From Marsupella aquatica (taxonomy: Eukaryota; Marchantiophyta), in NCBI GenBank assembly GCA_973895155.1, contig OZ316898.1:16368001-16432000 (forward strand): a stretch of DNA of 64,000 nt. The letters are read 5' to 3'. How positions within the stretch are numbered: the stretch's first letter is position 1; each line of letters opens with the position of its first letter. Below, in pieces: positions 47,705-58,699 of the stretch. The notes beneath the pieces are model-generated. The model had not been told where the DNA came from and did no database searches. It saw only the letters and a list, made by a program, of their open reading frames with translations. A program made the translations under genes and the position numbers.

Positions 47705-50700
47705 TGTGATGCATAGCCAGGAATCACTAGGCCAGTTAAAATGGTAAAACCGGGAGTGTACCCTGAAAACACCTTAGTATAGTAACAAAACAAGGAAAAT
47801 ATAAACAATTAAGGGTAATTATGGAACCCGAGCCGAGGCCGGAAGTAAGGACGCCACGGTAGGGAACGCGATTAGGGTTAGGGCGCGCTAAGTGTCGGCG
47901 GCTATGGGTAACCAACGGGAAGGGAGACCAAGCAAAGGGGGGGTAAGGACCGATCACAAGGAATGGCGGCTCATTTGCAAGCACGAACCTAGTAGATGAT
48001 TACGAGAAGCCAACTACTATCAGCTACTTAGGCAAGCACTCTGGGCGGGAGTAGATACTGACTATCAACTCAAGGAGGGCATGAGCAACGTCAATCAAGT
48101 TGCTCATTTTGGGGGATGCCTGTTCAAACGGGCAACTGAGTACATTGGGACCTACAAGGACGAAGAATCAGAAAGGGCAGCTCGAGAACGGTAGGAGCTC
48201 GCTCAACTGTGGGAACTGCAGAAGTCTGCCTTCCTAGGAGGAGAACTTATCAAGGCTGAGTTCTTGTGGACTCCTACTGCCAATCAGCTCAACGACCTTC
48301 TGTTCTGTGAGAAAAAAATTGTCGGCATTCGGGAAGCCATCAACCGCTGCAATGAAATACATTGGGACCTAAAGGGTAGCACGAAGGTGTGGACAAAGGC
48401 AACCATGCTCGGAGAAACATCCATAGCAACCACCATGAAGAGGAAAGGGTCCAACAACGAAGAGGCCACCCCCGCAAAGAGAACAAGGTTGGCGGCACCA
48501 AAGAAGCCAGCCTAGCAAGGGAGGAGGCAGGGGGAAGCCGAAGAAGAGGAGGTCGACCCAATCAATGTCGTTCCAACAAGGGATGACACCTGGAGGGGCT
48601 GGGCGTCGACCCTCCCTGAGGAAGTGCAATTATACTTTGCACAAGAGGAGGATGCATGCTTTACGGCTATGTAGACTCGGAAGTACCAGGGCTTCATGGC
48701 CGGATCCGGCTTGGAAGCCTTCGTGAAATTACCATGGCTGAAGCCGGAGGTGTCGGATTCTGACTTATTAGAATTTGTGGGATCATGGGATTCCGAGACA
48801 AATTCCACAAGGGTGTGTTGGAAGGATTTCTATCTCACTCCCCAAGTGATTGCCGAAGTGTTTGGCTTGCCGATGGGCAATAAGACCAAAGTAGATACTT
48901 GGAAGACCTTGCCAGACAAGGAGTTCAGATCGTTCCTAGGGCCATCAACAAAGAACGGCTTCTTCCGGAACACCTGCATCAACCCGCACATTGGTGAGAC
49001 GATCGATTTCTTGCGGGTAACCATGCATTGCAACTTGCCAAGGCCAGAGATCGGCAAGGCACAGGTCTACCTAGTGGAGAGGCCAGACCCAAGTCGGGAC
49101 TACAACGGGTACCTCCTCACCCACTAAAAAAGATTTTGAAGGGGGAACAATAGGTGATCGGCCAGGGAAGCATATCTCAGCTTGGCTATCACATGTCGTT
49201 GTTGTGCTGGTATGCCCGGAGTCAAATTTTTGCCCCAGTACTTCCCCTGTAGGCAAGGGCACCAGAAGAGGTTCTCGAATAGAGGCCGGCAATAGAGATA
49301 CCCAACCAGCCCGACAGTCCTACGATCAACCAAGTGTTTAGGCCGAGGATGGAAAACTTGCCGATGCAGCAACCAGGCATGCAAAATCTTCTGAAATTGT
49401 TGGAGAAGGAAAAGAAGGTTGCGAAGGCAACGACATCGGTACAAGACACTGCTCAAGAGGCAGGCCTAAAGCGACTCACAAGGGAAAACCCCTTTATCAG
49501 AGCCAAGGAAAGAAGGAGGTCAGAACACGAGCCAGGGGTTCGGATGTATGTGGGAGCCGCGAGTCCAAAAATCGATGGAGAGCAGCCCAAAGCTCCTAGT
49601 CGCGATGAAGAGAAGGAGAGGACAGCTTGGAAGCCGGAGGAGGAACCAGGACCCGTGAGCTGTGTTCCGCAAGAGGCCGTGTTCACAGCAAGACCAGGAG
49701 AGCAGCGGGGGGAGCCGGTAGTCCAAGCCGAGAAGGAGGTGGTGGAGGACTACGGCAATGACGACTCCGGCTACGGGTCGGACCATCATGTCTCAGGAGT
49801 GAGGACATGTGGCCGCTTCATCCCCACGCTTCCTAGAGTAGTTTGAGGGGACCCCAACCAGCAGAGCAGCCCTGAGTCTCCCCCACCAGACGTCGCTCCC
49901 CTGAGATTTGACGGGATAAAACAGATAGCACAGGAGTTGCAAGAGCCACTCAGGGAAGAAGAGGAGGGAGCCCTGGCCAAGGAGAAGGATTTACCTGGGG
50001 GAGAATGGCCAGAGGACATTCGGAGGCTTGCAGAAAAACAAAGCAGCCCTCCACCCACATCAGAAGAGGTCCAAAAGACGGCTTGGGAACAAAGGTCGCG
50101 GTAGGTGATGCTAATGACTACTACTCACTCCACATATGCGCAAGACAGAGCCATGGAGTACGGGGAGATGTGTGGGGAATTTGCGCTCAACATCTTTGGG
50201 GAGGAGTTGGAGCAAGGACCTTTTTTCTAGAGAGAGATGTTGGAAAAAAGCCGATTGGAGGAAGCGGTGGCTTTGGAGAGGATGAAGAAGGACGAGGTCA
50301 TCCGACGGCTTAGGGAGAAGTAAGTCGAGGCAGACCTAAAGGCGGCCAAGAAAGCCCAAGATGAGCTACGGATTAAGCGGCATGAGCTCAACATCATGCA
50401 GGGGCAACTGGATACCGCTCAGTCTGATAATCAGATTATCAAGGATAAACTGACTTGGACCCAAGGGGAGTTGGCTGACGCGATCAAGGAAAAGGAGAAA
50501 TGGAAGCGGGAGCTGAAGGACACAGAGGAGGCCTACATACCAACCAACAATTGGGCCATGGCAGAGACATAGAGGAAGGAGAGGGCGCTGAAGGGGGAGC
50601 TCGAGGATCTCCGCGGAGCCCTTGAGCAGAAGAAGGCCAAGTTAGGGGAATCATATCAAGGGATTATTGTGCTACAACAAGAGCTTGCATCCTTGACGGC

Positions 50701-51288
50701 CAGCTTCAAGGCCGGCGTGCGTGAGAAGGACGATATGCTCTATCAAACTTATCCCAAGATGAACCAGATGTTGTCTGAGGTCGTCCGAGAGCTCAACAAG
50801 GAACTGAGAGCAACCCAGGAAGAGAGGGCTGCCTTGCAGAAGGAATTGGAGGAAGTGTGGAAAGAGTTGGAGAAGGCGCGCGGGGACCTGGACAAAATGC
50901 AGGAAGAATTGGAGGAAAGCACGCGAAAGCTGGAGAACTTACAACGGCGAGCCGACAACCAAACGGAGCGGCTGAAGAAACAAGCCGCAGTATTTAAGTG
51001 CTTGGTCTCATCAGTTCAAGCTCCAATTGTGGCAACAAGGTTGCCAGGGGTAGTACTGGCCGAGGGACAAGCCGCAACACTCACACCGGTGCCGAAGGTA
51101 AGTGGCAAAGGGGAAGGGACCAGCTGCCAAACCAGGGAAGAAGAAGAAGCAGAAACCTTTTGGGTCAAGGAGCAACGCGGCTTCTCAAGCCACCATGACC
51201 AAGGAGGAGAACACGGCACCAGCCTCAGGCAAGGTCATGGCAGAGGATTCAACTGTCCTAGAAGGCGGGGATGGCAAGGCCGAGGCAG
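47705..51288 (+). mobile_element. Older, truncated gypsy LTR (third copy) nested in the transposase
   Basis: Begins TGTGATGCATAGCCAGG and is colinear with the 5' LTR of the large gypsy from its first base to a point equal to about 17830 there, including the ORF start ATG at 47821. Divergence is clearly greater than between the two LTRs of the complete element. The last roughly 1.1 kb of the LTR is absent and the sequence joins transposase coding DNA near 51288 without a target duplication, so a deletion followed insertion. Confidence 0.85.
47821..51288 (+). pseudogene. LTR-encoded large ORF, decayed third copy
   Basis: Same protein layout as 14424-18023, now with many stops (for example in the stretches at 48193, 48513, 48671, 49125 and 49845) and frame changes. 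Open islands remain: 48264-48515, 48696-49127 (GSGLEAFVKLPWLKPEV, AEVFGLPMGNKTKVD), 49334-49846 and 50669-51000 (coiled coil ending QRRADNQTERLKKQAAV). The folded stretch and the coiled coil stay recognisable, showing the ORF was already in the LTR of an older family member. Confidence 0.8.
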
Positions 51289-51443
51289 GTCATTTGCTTG
51301 CTGTTCAGAGAGGAAGAATGCCCTGGAGAGACTACCTAGCTGCCACAAGGGAGCTGGAGAATTCAATTAGTTGGAACACCCTCATAAATGATTTAATTGA
51401 ACATTTGTGGAAACTGAAGGGTGACATCCGATTGGAAGAGTAG
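51289..51443 (+). pseudogene. Harbinger transposase C-terminal piece
   Basis: Continues the transposase after the nested LTR: AVQRGRMPWRDYLAATREL and LINDLIEHLWKLKG, the usual C-terminal tail of plant PIF transposases, ending at a TAG at 51441-51443. An AATAAA poly(A)-like signal follows at 51477-51482. Confidence 0.7.
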
Positions 51444-51494
51444 TTGCCTAGAAGCATTGTATGAAAATACATGAACAATAAAACCTTTTATTCA

Positions 51495-51580
51495 GCTATG
51501 TGGTATACAAAATTCAGCTTTGTAGAACTTTGGCAGAGCTATGTGCTATACAAAATTCAGCTTTGTAGAACTTTCTCTCT
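51495..51580. repeat. 43-bp tandem duplication
   Basis: Two units with TATACAAAATTCAGCTTTG, 51495-51537 and 51538-51580, just after the transposase poly(A)-like signal. Confidence 0.8.
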
Positions 51581-51755
51581 ACGTACTGTCAGACAATTTC
51601 TTCAACATTGACGTCAATGACAATGCATTCGCAGCAGGATACCCCTACATGAAAATAATGTGACGATAAGCCCACAATAAAATCTATCGAATTAGTCCTA
51701 CAAGACAAGACATACAAAAAATGATGTGCAAAGAATGATGCCGACCCACAACCGT

Positions 51756-52004
51756 TCAAGTGTCAAATTGATCTTCTTCCTCATTGTTGTCTGACTCTTG
51801 TAGGCTGCAAAGGAGGGCTCGGTCATATGAATTTGAAGCCCACTCATTCAGCACATAGTGAACTCTAGGAGTCTTCTACCTCGATGGCTGTGGGGCCTTC
51901 TCCTTTGCAATGGGAGTTTGACTATGCATGGGCCTCACAATGGATGGCACTGGCTGTGAACGAGCAGTGGAGCTTTTTGAGCTTGAGGTTGACATACTTG
52001 ATGA
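51756..52004 (-). pseudogene. Unidentified coding-like fragment inside the Harbinger element
   Basis: The minus strand is open for about 80 codons with a single TAG at 51876-51878. It reads Ser/Pro-rich sequence (STSSSKSSTARSQPVPS) and then VHYVLNEWASNSYDRALLC and an acidic end, stopping at 51756. It lies downstream of the SANT ORF on the same strand and could be part of a longer or alternatively spliced element gene, or a captured host fragment. Confidence 0.25.
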
Positions 52005-52631
52005 GGGCCGGTAATTTCAGGTCGAATAGCTTCCTTAGCCCCTACGCACACCAATACCACGACCTCCCAACACCTAATTGAACCTGAAATAAGGAGCTCT
52101 GGGCAACTCCTTTCTCCAAATTTTACAGATTTGCGAAGGCAAAATGCAAGTAGGCTTTCCCCGGCAAGAAAATGCAAGCAAGATAGGCCAAAAAATGCGA
52201 GCTTCTCAAACCTGCTTGCACACAAAAACACAAGCTGCTGGAAATCCTGGTGTGCACAATAAAAGACCACGAAACTTGCCCTAGCCTGGTGACAAGACCA
52301 AGAAGATGTCAGGCCTGTACCGAGGAGCTCACATGTCTATACCGTGGGAGCTCTAAGGTCTGTATAGTGGAGCTCTCAGGTCTGTACCGTGGGAGACAAG
52401 GCCATACTGAATTGCCTGACATTTGGGTACACAATCTTACGAGCTTGTACATGTGACAATTGGGGCATGCATGCTTCACAAATTAATTGCAGAGCATAAT
52501 TGAGTCACAAATTGAGTCACAATTTACCACCATTGGTCCAAAAAACTTCAATTTAGAATTGAGTACATATACGCATATAAAGCAAAACATGAAAAAAATC
52601 TAAGAATTTTAATTGACTACTGGGGGGATGC

Positions 52632-53561
52632 TCAATCAATTTCATCTGCCGGTGAAGACTCTTCATCACTAGGCAGTGGACTTGGAAGCAAAGTCTTGGA
52701 TACCCTGAGTGGGAAAGGGGAGTGTACTGGAGGGCTCCCAGTTGAGATCTTGTCCATCAACTTGGCGATTTCATTACTTTTCCAATATCTCAAAAAGTCC
52801 AATGTGTCACTGTCGAGGTGCGTTGTAGGCAAGGTAAGCATATTCATGAATGTTTGGCTTTCCAAAACTCTCAAACGTTGCACTCCTGTTTCAGCCATCA
52901 CCTTTTGAGCTTGGGCAGACATCTTGAAAGCATCTTCATGAGCTTTTAGTTTCTTTGCATTCTCCTTTGCCAGCTTGGTTCCAAGCGGTCTCTTGCTTGA
53001 ATTTCCTTGAGAACTGTCCTGCTCATTTGGGTCCTTCTCTACTTCGGACTGAAGATTGCTTGGCCCCTCGTCTGACAGGCGGGTGTACTCCTGATCTCCT
53101 TGCTCCCTACATGGTGTCCCCACTGGTTGCTTCCGTTTGCCATTTCCCTTGGACATCTGGTCTTTTGGCAGCATCCACCTTGGGCAGTCCTTGAGAATTT
53201 CATAGCACACTGGAAAGGAAAAATCTTTCCCCTTTGAATGTCGAGTCTTGTACAACTCTTTTGCCTTATTCAATGTGTCATCGCTATTGGTACCAGAAAT
53301 GTCAAGATCCTCAACTAATTTATAGCATCCAATAAAATGAGTTGTGGCCTTCCGAACATCGCCCCACTTGCTCTCAAGCGATTTTGCTGTTCTACTCTCA
53401 AGTCCTTTTGACTTATTTCTATCATAGTGCTCCCCGACACATTCCCAAAAATTCTCCCTCTTTTGCCCAGACCCAACACACGGGTCCTGTGAAATCTCCA
53501 AGTACGAGTAGCAAAGTTGCTTCAGTTCTGCTGGACTAAAATTCTTCCCTCGTTGGGCCAT
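52632..53561 (-). CDS. Harbinger SANT/Myb-like ORF1 protein, 309 aa, intact
   Basis: Starts MAQRGKNFSPAELKQLCYSY. The N-terminal 90 residues form a Myb/SANT-like trihelix region (ENFWECVGEHYDRN, RTAKSLESKWGDVRKA). The middle is hydrophilic, with KGNGKRKQPVG. Residues about 190-260 resemble the NAM-associated domain (RPLGTKLAKENAKKLKA). The tail is Ser/Pro/Asp-rich. In active PIF/Harbinger elements this protein partners the transposase, helping its nuclear entry and DNA binding. It is unbroken although its transposase partner is dead, so it could only act on related elements. Confidence 0.85.
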   Translation of the reverse strand: MAQRGKNFSPAELKQLCYSYLEISQDPCVGSGQKRENFWECVGEHYDRNKSKGLESRTAKSLESKWGDVRKATTHFIGCYKLVEDLDISGTNSDDTLNKAKELYKTRHSKGKDFSFPVCYEILKDCPRWMLPKDQMSKGNGKRKQPVGTPCREQGDQEYTRLSDEGPSNLQSEVEKDPNEQDSSQGNSSKRPLGTKLAKENAKKLKAHEDAFKMSAQAQKVMAETGVQRLRVLESQTFMNMLTLPTTHLDSDTLDFLRYWKSNEIAKLMDKISTGSPPVHSPFPLRVSKTLLPSPLPSDEESSPADEID

Positions 53562-54028
53562 GTCGTTAGATCACACACAAGGCACTGTCAATCACTGTGC
53601 ATGCACTGTGTTGTACGTTAAAATTTGGGAGTCGGGACCACAATAGGTGCGCAGAAAAACGGGTGCTGCACTATGCACTCGACAAGCATGGCAGAGCACA
53701 CTCGACAAGCTTTGGCAGAGCTCTGCCTTTGAATGCAGACACTGGCGCCAATTTCAGAAAAAAAGTGAGGGAACGCTACAGGGTGCTTGGGATATATGTC
53801 AACATGTGGCGCGGGCTGGAGCGTAGATGATGTTTGGCAGCATTGGCAAAAGGGGAATGCGGACCTGGAAAAGGGGCAAGTATTCTGGTGGGGAAACTAT
53901 TGGACGCAAACACCTACATAAATTTTTGCAATACGGAGCACCGGTGCAACCCAATAAAATACCTTAACCTTGTATAATCTGCGATATGCCAGCCCGCAGC
54001 CCAATGGCGAGCACCGGTGGGAATGCTC

Positions 54029-54031
54029 TTA
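54029..54031. repeat. Target-site duplication TTA, right copy (Harbinger)
   Basis: Matches 46219-46221. Confidence 0.8.
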
Positions 54032-54078
54032 TGGAACAGGTGCTCACCATACCTCACAAGGTTTGGGTCATTGCTTAC

Positions 54079-54158
54079 TGAATGTAGGCGGTTAACCAAG
54101 GAATATGGTAATGCTTCTCGGACCATGAACCCTTGAATGCAATGGAAGCTTCACAAAC
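54079..54158 (-). pseudogene. Exon-like block right of the Harbinger element
   Basis: An 80-nt minus-strand block between a good acceptor (TTTGTTGCAG) and donor (GTAAGC) encodes VCEASIAFKGSWSEKHYH and IPWLTAYI, ending in phase 2. If real, the Harbinger element sits in the following intron. A further coding-like stretch, FLHELLERCIALAHPQAE, lies at about 54605-54700. No family recognised. Confidence 0.35.
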
Positions 54159-54199
54159 CTGCAACAAATGAAGTTGAAAACATCAATATATAGGTATAG

Positions 54200-57100
54200 T
54201 AAACAACAATGGACTTACATGAAAACACATGTGTAGGCACATTCCAGACCAAGCTCCAAGTGCTTACCAGAAAAATAGAACAAATATAGTTTACTGCACC
54301 ATCGACTATATAACATGTAAAAGTTGGCTGACATTGAATTCATCCTAATTCAAAAAACATTTGAAGTTTGACATTCACAATCATCCCAACCCAACCAAGC
54401 TCTGCGACTCTAGCCAGTGCTCCACTTGTGTTCTTGACTTGAAGGACCTATAATATTCCCACTAAAAATGTAGGACTTGCTCCATTGCAGCTTGTTGACA
54501 TTTGTAAATGCCTGGGATATGACCTCTAGGCATTGCATAGTAACGTGGTTTACAATGGCTATCATGCAATGTTAAACTACAATATTCACCATGACATGTA
54601 CTCTGAATGTGTTGCTATTGCCCCAGATCATGCTCAACTACATTAGGAGCCAACATTTCCGCCTGGGGATGAGCAAGAGCAATGCATCGCTCCAAAAGTT
54701 CATGCAGAAATTAAAAAAAGCTGGCTGAGTAGACCCAGCAACGTCCATAGCATATTCACGGTGCACAACCCCACCGCAAAGCACAAAAAACCCACAATTA
54801 CTTGTGTGGACAGGTGTCGGATACACTGAATTTTGACTCCCATGCCATATTGCCAACAAACAGACGTCGACCTATTTCACTCCAATTTGCCCAACAAATC
54901 ACAAGGGCGGGGACATTGGCAATTTGTAAACATTTTTAAAAACCTGAACAGATTTGAACAAATTCCAACAAACCCTCCTAAACCCTAAAAATCCACCCAA
55001 GGAGACAACCCAAACTTCTACACCAAAAACAATGGGTTATTACCTTGTTCCGATAGCCGCTAGTGTTGACAAGAACCTTGATCTCTCCTGTTGATCCTTA
55101 CTTGTCCCTGCAATAGAGGGGTGTGTTTCATTTACAAACCCTAAAAAGAAAGGAACCCAAAAGCAAAAGTAATAGACCCAATACAAAACAATGTGTTTAG
55201 TAGTCATTGTGGGTTCAACATAAATACCTGGTGTCATTTCACAACAACATTCTTCTTTGAAACCTGCCCCATATGAAAGTGGCAAGGTATGTCCCCTTGC
55301 TCGATCCTATTGACAATCTGAAAAGGGTTGAGCCATGTGGGGGTAAGTCAGTGTGTTCACATACAAATTACCATTCAACAATGTCAAATGGGATATGAAA
55401 TAGACAAAATCCTGCAATCTAACTCTGCAAAACCTCACACTAACTGGGCCAATCTTCTTGTAGTATCACACTAGGGACAGAAATAAACATTTAAGGTCCA
55501 AAACACGATATTCGTTCCCATGGAAGAACATGTAAGGAATGATTTTCTATTGTTTAGCATTTTTGAATGAGTAAGATAATAAAAACACAGGTTTGAGCCT
55601 TTTACTATGGTTGCTCAACAAGACATAGTTTTGAATGTTTGCTTAACATTGTAAATAAAATAACAAAATGGAAAACAATTAACAAAAAACAAGAAAAATC
55701 TTGAGGTATGGTGAGGGAGTTAGGAAACAACCAAGGTTACTCCTCAACATAACTTTATTTGATATGATTTAGGTGGTATATACGTAAGAAACATTTCTGG
55801 AAAAGATTACTCTACTAGGATGATCACTAAAATGCCGTCAACATGTATCTCAACTTTTCCTTCCAAGGTACTTAGTGGAGACTAGTAATCAATCACTTTT
55901 GTATCCAATCGGTATTTTGTGTCACAAACAAGAGACACCATCATTATCAAATTTGAAGTCATGAGTTATTGGTAAGTAATCATTCTTAGCATCCCGATGC
56001 TCAAGCAAGGTAACGCCAACAACTATGCATCAAGAACTTTTAGAATTATGTAGATCTCACCAATTAAGGAATCTACTTCTACACATTCCAAAGATTCAAC
56101 ATCATACAAAGTTTTACTTCTTTGCTTTGAATTATGAAGTATCCAAATGCAAGGAAGGGAGAAGAAATTATTTGCATTAAGTCACTCTAATACAGATAAA
56201 GTTTCTCTCTACAAAGTGAAGCTCCTTGTGTTGCAATCTGCAACAACAGGCTCATATAATTTCCTCACACAAAAAGTGACAGAAACTCTACTACATATAG
56301 GCCACCAGGAACCCAATGGAAAAGAGACAATGAAAGGACATGCCCTTTCATATCTTAAGGGTCATGGGCTAAAATAAAAGTAACAAAATTATACTACAGT
56401 AGTGTTTATGGTTCACATGAATACTTCTAGGATGTAAAACTAACTAAAAGATATGCCAAGTGTTAACTATTGTAAGAGTGGAATTGTGGTAAAACTAATA
56501 AATAGGGGTTTTGTTCTAATTTTAGTTTCTGAACTGAACGTCAGAAAAAAGGTGAGACTTTGCTAGAGGGGTGATTCTACTATGTAAGGGCTATCTCATA
56601 GAAAAGTATGAGACTTTTCTAACTACTTTAACTATTTAATTAAAATTGCAGAGATTGGCTGATCTTCATAAAGACATTAATTTAGAGCTCATTTTTGTTG
56701 AATAAGTGTTTTGGAGTCCAATTCTTGAATCTTCTAGTCTGCATTGCTTCTCCAAATGATGTCCAATATTCATTCTTGGTAGAATGCAAAGAGCAAGGAT
56801 ATATATTGTCGATCCTTGTCCAATACGGCAATAGCCTCTAATGAAGCATAGCATTAGGTAAAGTGTTAAATTGATCTAAATTGCTACAAAAGGTAACTAT
56901 ATTGCACCTTGAGTTAGAAAAAGTTCAAAAATTATAATTTTTCTATCATTTCTAACTAATGTACTGTATTACACTTCTTATCCTGGATTGAACACACATT
57001 GACTTAACTCTTGGCCGCTGTTGCAACTGATCCAATATAATCCTACAAGACAAAGTGTAGGAAAAGAGCCACATTTGACCTGCCTGAATACATTGCATTG

Positions 57101-57340
57101 CGTGGGGCATCGCATATAAAAAGCAAGAATCAAGAACCCATACCACAAATATCCAACTTCAATTGCCACAGCTTGTTGCCCCCAACCAGCCAACTGCGTC
57201 AATCTAGTTGCACTTGTGCAAAACCTGCTAACCAGCTAGACAATGTCAATCTTCAAAGAACTAGGGGATGCGATAGAAACTTGACCACAAACGGGCCACA
57301 AACCAGCCAGCATTTTTTCAAGCTAAGTAGGTAAACTGAC
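54200..57340. other. No confident gene; AT-rich
   Basis: Mostly AT-rich. Isolated coding-like islands exist on the minus strand: IVNRIEQGDIPCHFHMG near 55260-55320 preceded by TTTTCAG, and TQLAGWGQQAVAIE near 57155-57200. I could not join them into one phase-consistent model. Confidence 0.3.
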
Positions 57341-57462
57341 CTCATCGTGATTTCTTCGGGCTCCTTGACACACCCTTGGAGTAATTTGTGCCGCTGTTGG
57401 GGGCCCTCCTATGAGCGCTCCAATCTCGGCTCTTGGTATTACACTGCAAAAAGACATGCAGG
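57341..57462 (-). pseudogene. Exon 3' part, split from 58240-58143 by a TIR element
   Basis: With the TIR element removed, the open minus-strand sequence runs on from DYLNG into RILHVFLQ and then either CNTKSRDWSAHRR (ending at a TGA) or, after a one-base shift, VIPRAEIGALIGGPP to the donor GAG|GTCAGT at 57341. Both frames are open, so a frameshift is likely. Confidence 0.35.
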
Positions 57463-58141
57463 ATCCTACCCCTGGGCCCCCAGCCTTTGTAAACTAAAGA
57501 GGTATACATGCGTACACCCCCCTCCTTAGTACCCCTTATTATTTTTGGAAGCCTATAAAAATTTCTCTTGTTATTCTTAAAAACTTAATTTTGGAGAATA
57601 AATCTGCCCCTTTGAGATATTATAATTTCACATTTTACACCATTTATGAAAGCCTTGAAAAGTTATAAATTCATCATTTGCACACGGTTCTAAAATTGAC
57701 GGGAGTGTTTTGGAAGGGTTTTGGGTACATACATTTTTGTGTTCGTGACCCTTTAACCCCAAACTTCAACTTTGGGGCATTTTTGAACCACACGGCAGGG
57801 TAATCAGGGTTCAAAAGCTCCAAAGTCCTAAACTACTCTGAATCATAGATGTTGCAAGCATAATTATATGTCATATACACATGTTCCAATAAAGGGTGGC
57901 CACAAGGACCAATCCTATTTTGACGCGTGTCACATCCATATTACATCACCTCTTGAAGCATATTAACTTGGGCAACATTTATATAAGCCTATATTAGTTA
58001 GAAAGGGTTCTTTGAATAAAACCATCCCTTGATATTTCTAAGCCAATTATAAAAATTAATTTCAAATCAGATTTTTTGCACCCTTCATCCGTTCGCACGT
58101 CCAACCCATTATTAATAATGCTGGGGGCCCAGGGGATCCTA
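57463..58141. mobile_element. 667-bp terminal-inverted-repeat element (57469-58135)
   Basis: The ends CCCCTGGGCCCCCAGC (57469-57484) and its perfect reverse complement (58120-58135) are 16-bp terminal inverted repeats. ATCCTA flanks both sides (57463-57468 and 58136-58141). The interior is AT-rich without ORFs, so it is non-autonomous. A 6-bp duplication does not fit the common plant superfamilies well. Confidence 0.7.
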
Positions 58142-58142
58142 C

Positions 58143-58548
58143 CATTTAAGTAATCCCTAAACATCTTGCCATGGGACTTGCCGTGGAGCCAAGTTTGGCA
58201 CAAGACCAATAATACAACATCCTCCAACAACGCATCACCGCTACAGCATTGAGTACAATCCTATGCATTTACCTTTCTCAAATCTAAATTCATCGATCCT
58301 AAAATTAGCGTAGATATCAGAATATAAGTAAGGACTCTGCTTGCTCAAGACATTGGAGGAAAAGACAAAGACATAGCCAACATAGACTGTGAGAAAGCTA
58401 CAAGGCTAGAAGAAGCCATAAAGCACAACACACCTGGAATGAGCAACGATTTGGAGTGCAAAAGCGGCCACAAGCTCAGCACAGTAGCGCAACAAATGTT
58501 GAGCAAGAGAGGGAGGAGTAGCAGCACTTTGGAATCGCGTCTCGGGTC
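58143..58548 (-). pseudogene. Two phase-compatible exons of an unrecognised gene
   Basis: Exon 58548-58434 (acceptor GCGGTGCAG, donor CCAG|GTGTGT) encodes PETRFQSAATPPSLAQHLL and RYCAELVAAFALQIVAHS, ending in phase 2. Exon 58240-58143 (acceptor GCTGTAG) takes up that phase and reads GDALLEDVVLLVLCQTWL, HGKSHGKMFRDYLNG. The helix-rich Leu/Ala/Val pattern suggests an alpha-helical repeat protein. Agreement of splice sites, phase and composition supports real coding origin; the TIR insertion right after 58143 probably killed it. Function unknown. Confidence 0.45.
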
Positions 58549-58699
58549 CTGCACCGCAATAAAAATGCCCTAGTCTACAATGTTGGCACCGGCTCACAAT
58601 GTCAAGGAGACAATAGTTCATGCTAAGAATGTGATGCAAATAGTCCAAGCTCGCATATAAGCCTACCTCCTTACCTAAGCAAGCACCTAACAAGCAATG

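Larger units (their letters stand above)
46222..54028. mobile_element. PIF/Harbinger DNA transposon (7.8 kb, with nested LTR)
   Basis: Terminal inverted repeats start GAGCATCCGCACCGG on the left and, read inward, GAGCATTCCCACCGG on the right, flanked by TTA on both sides. It carries the two typical genes in convergent orientation: a transposase on the plus strand (broken, 46664-51443) and a SANT/Myb-like protein on the minus strand (53561-52632, intact). A 3.6-kb gypsy LTR fragment is nested in the transposase. Without it the element would be about 4.2 kb, an ordinary size. Confidence 0.85.
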
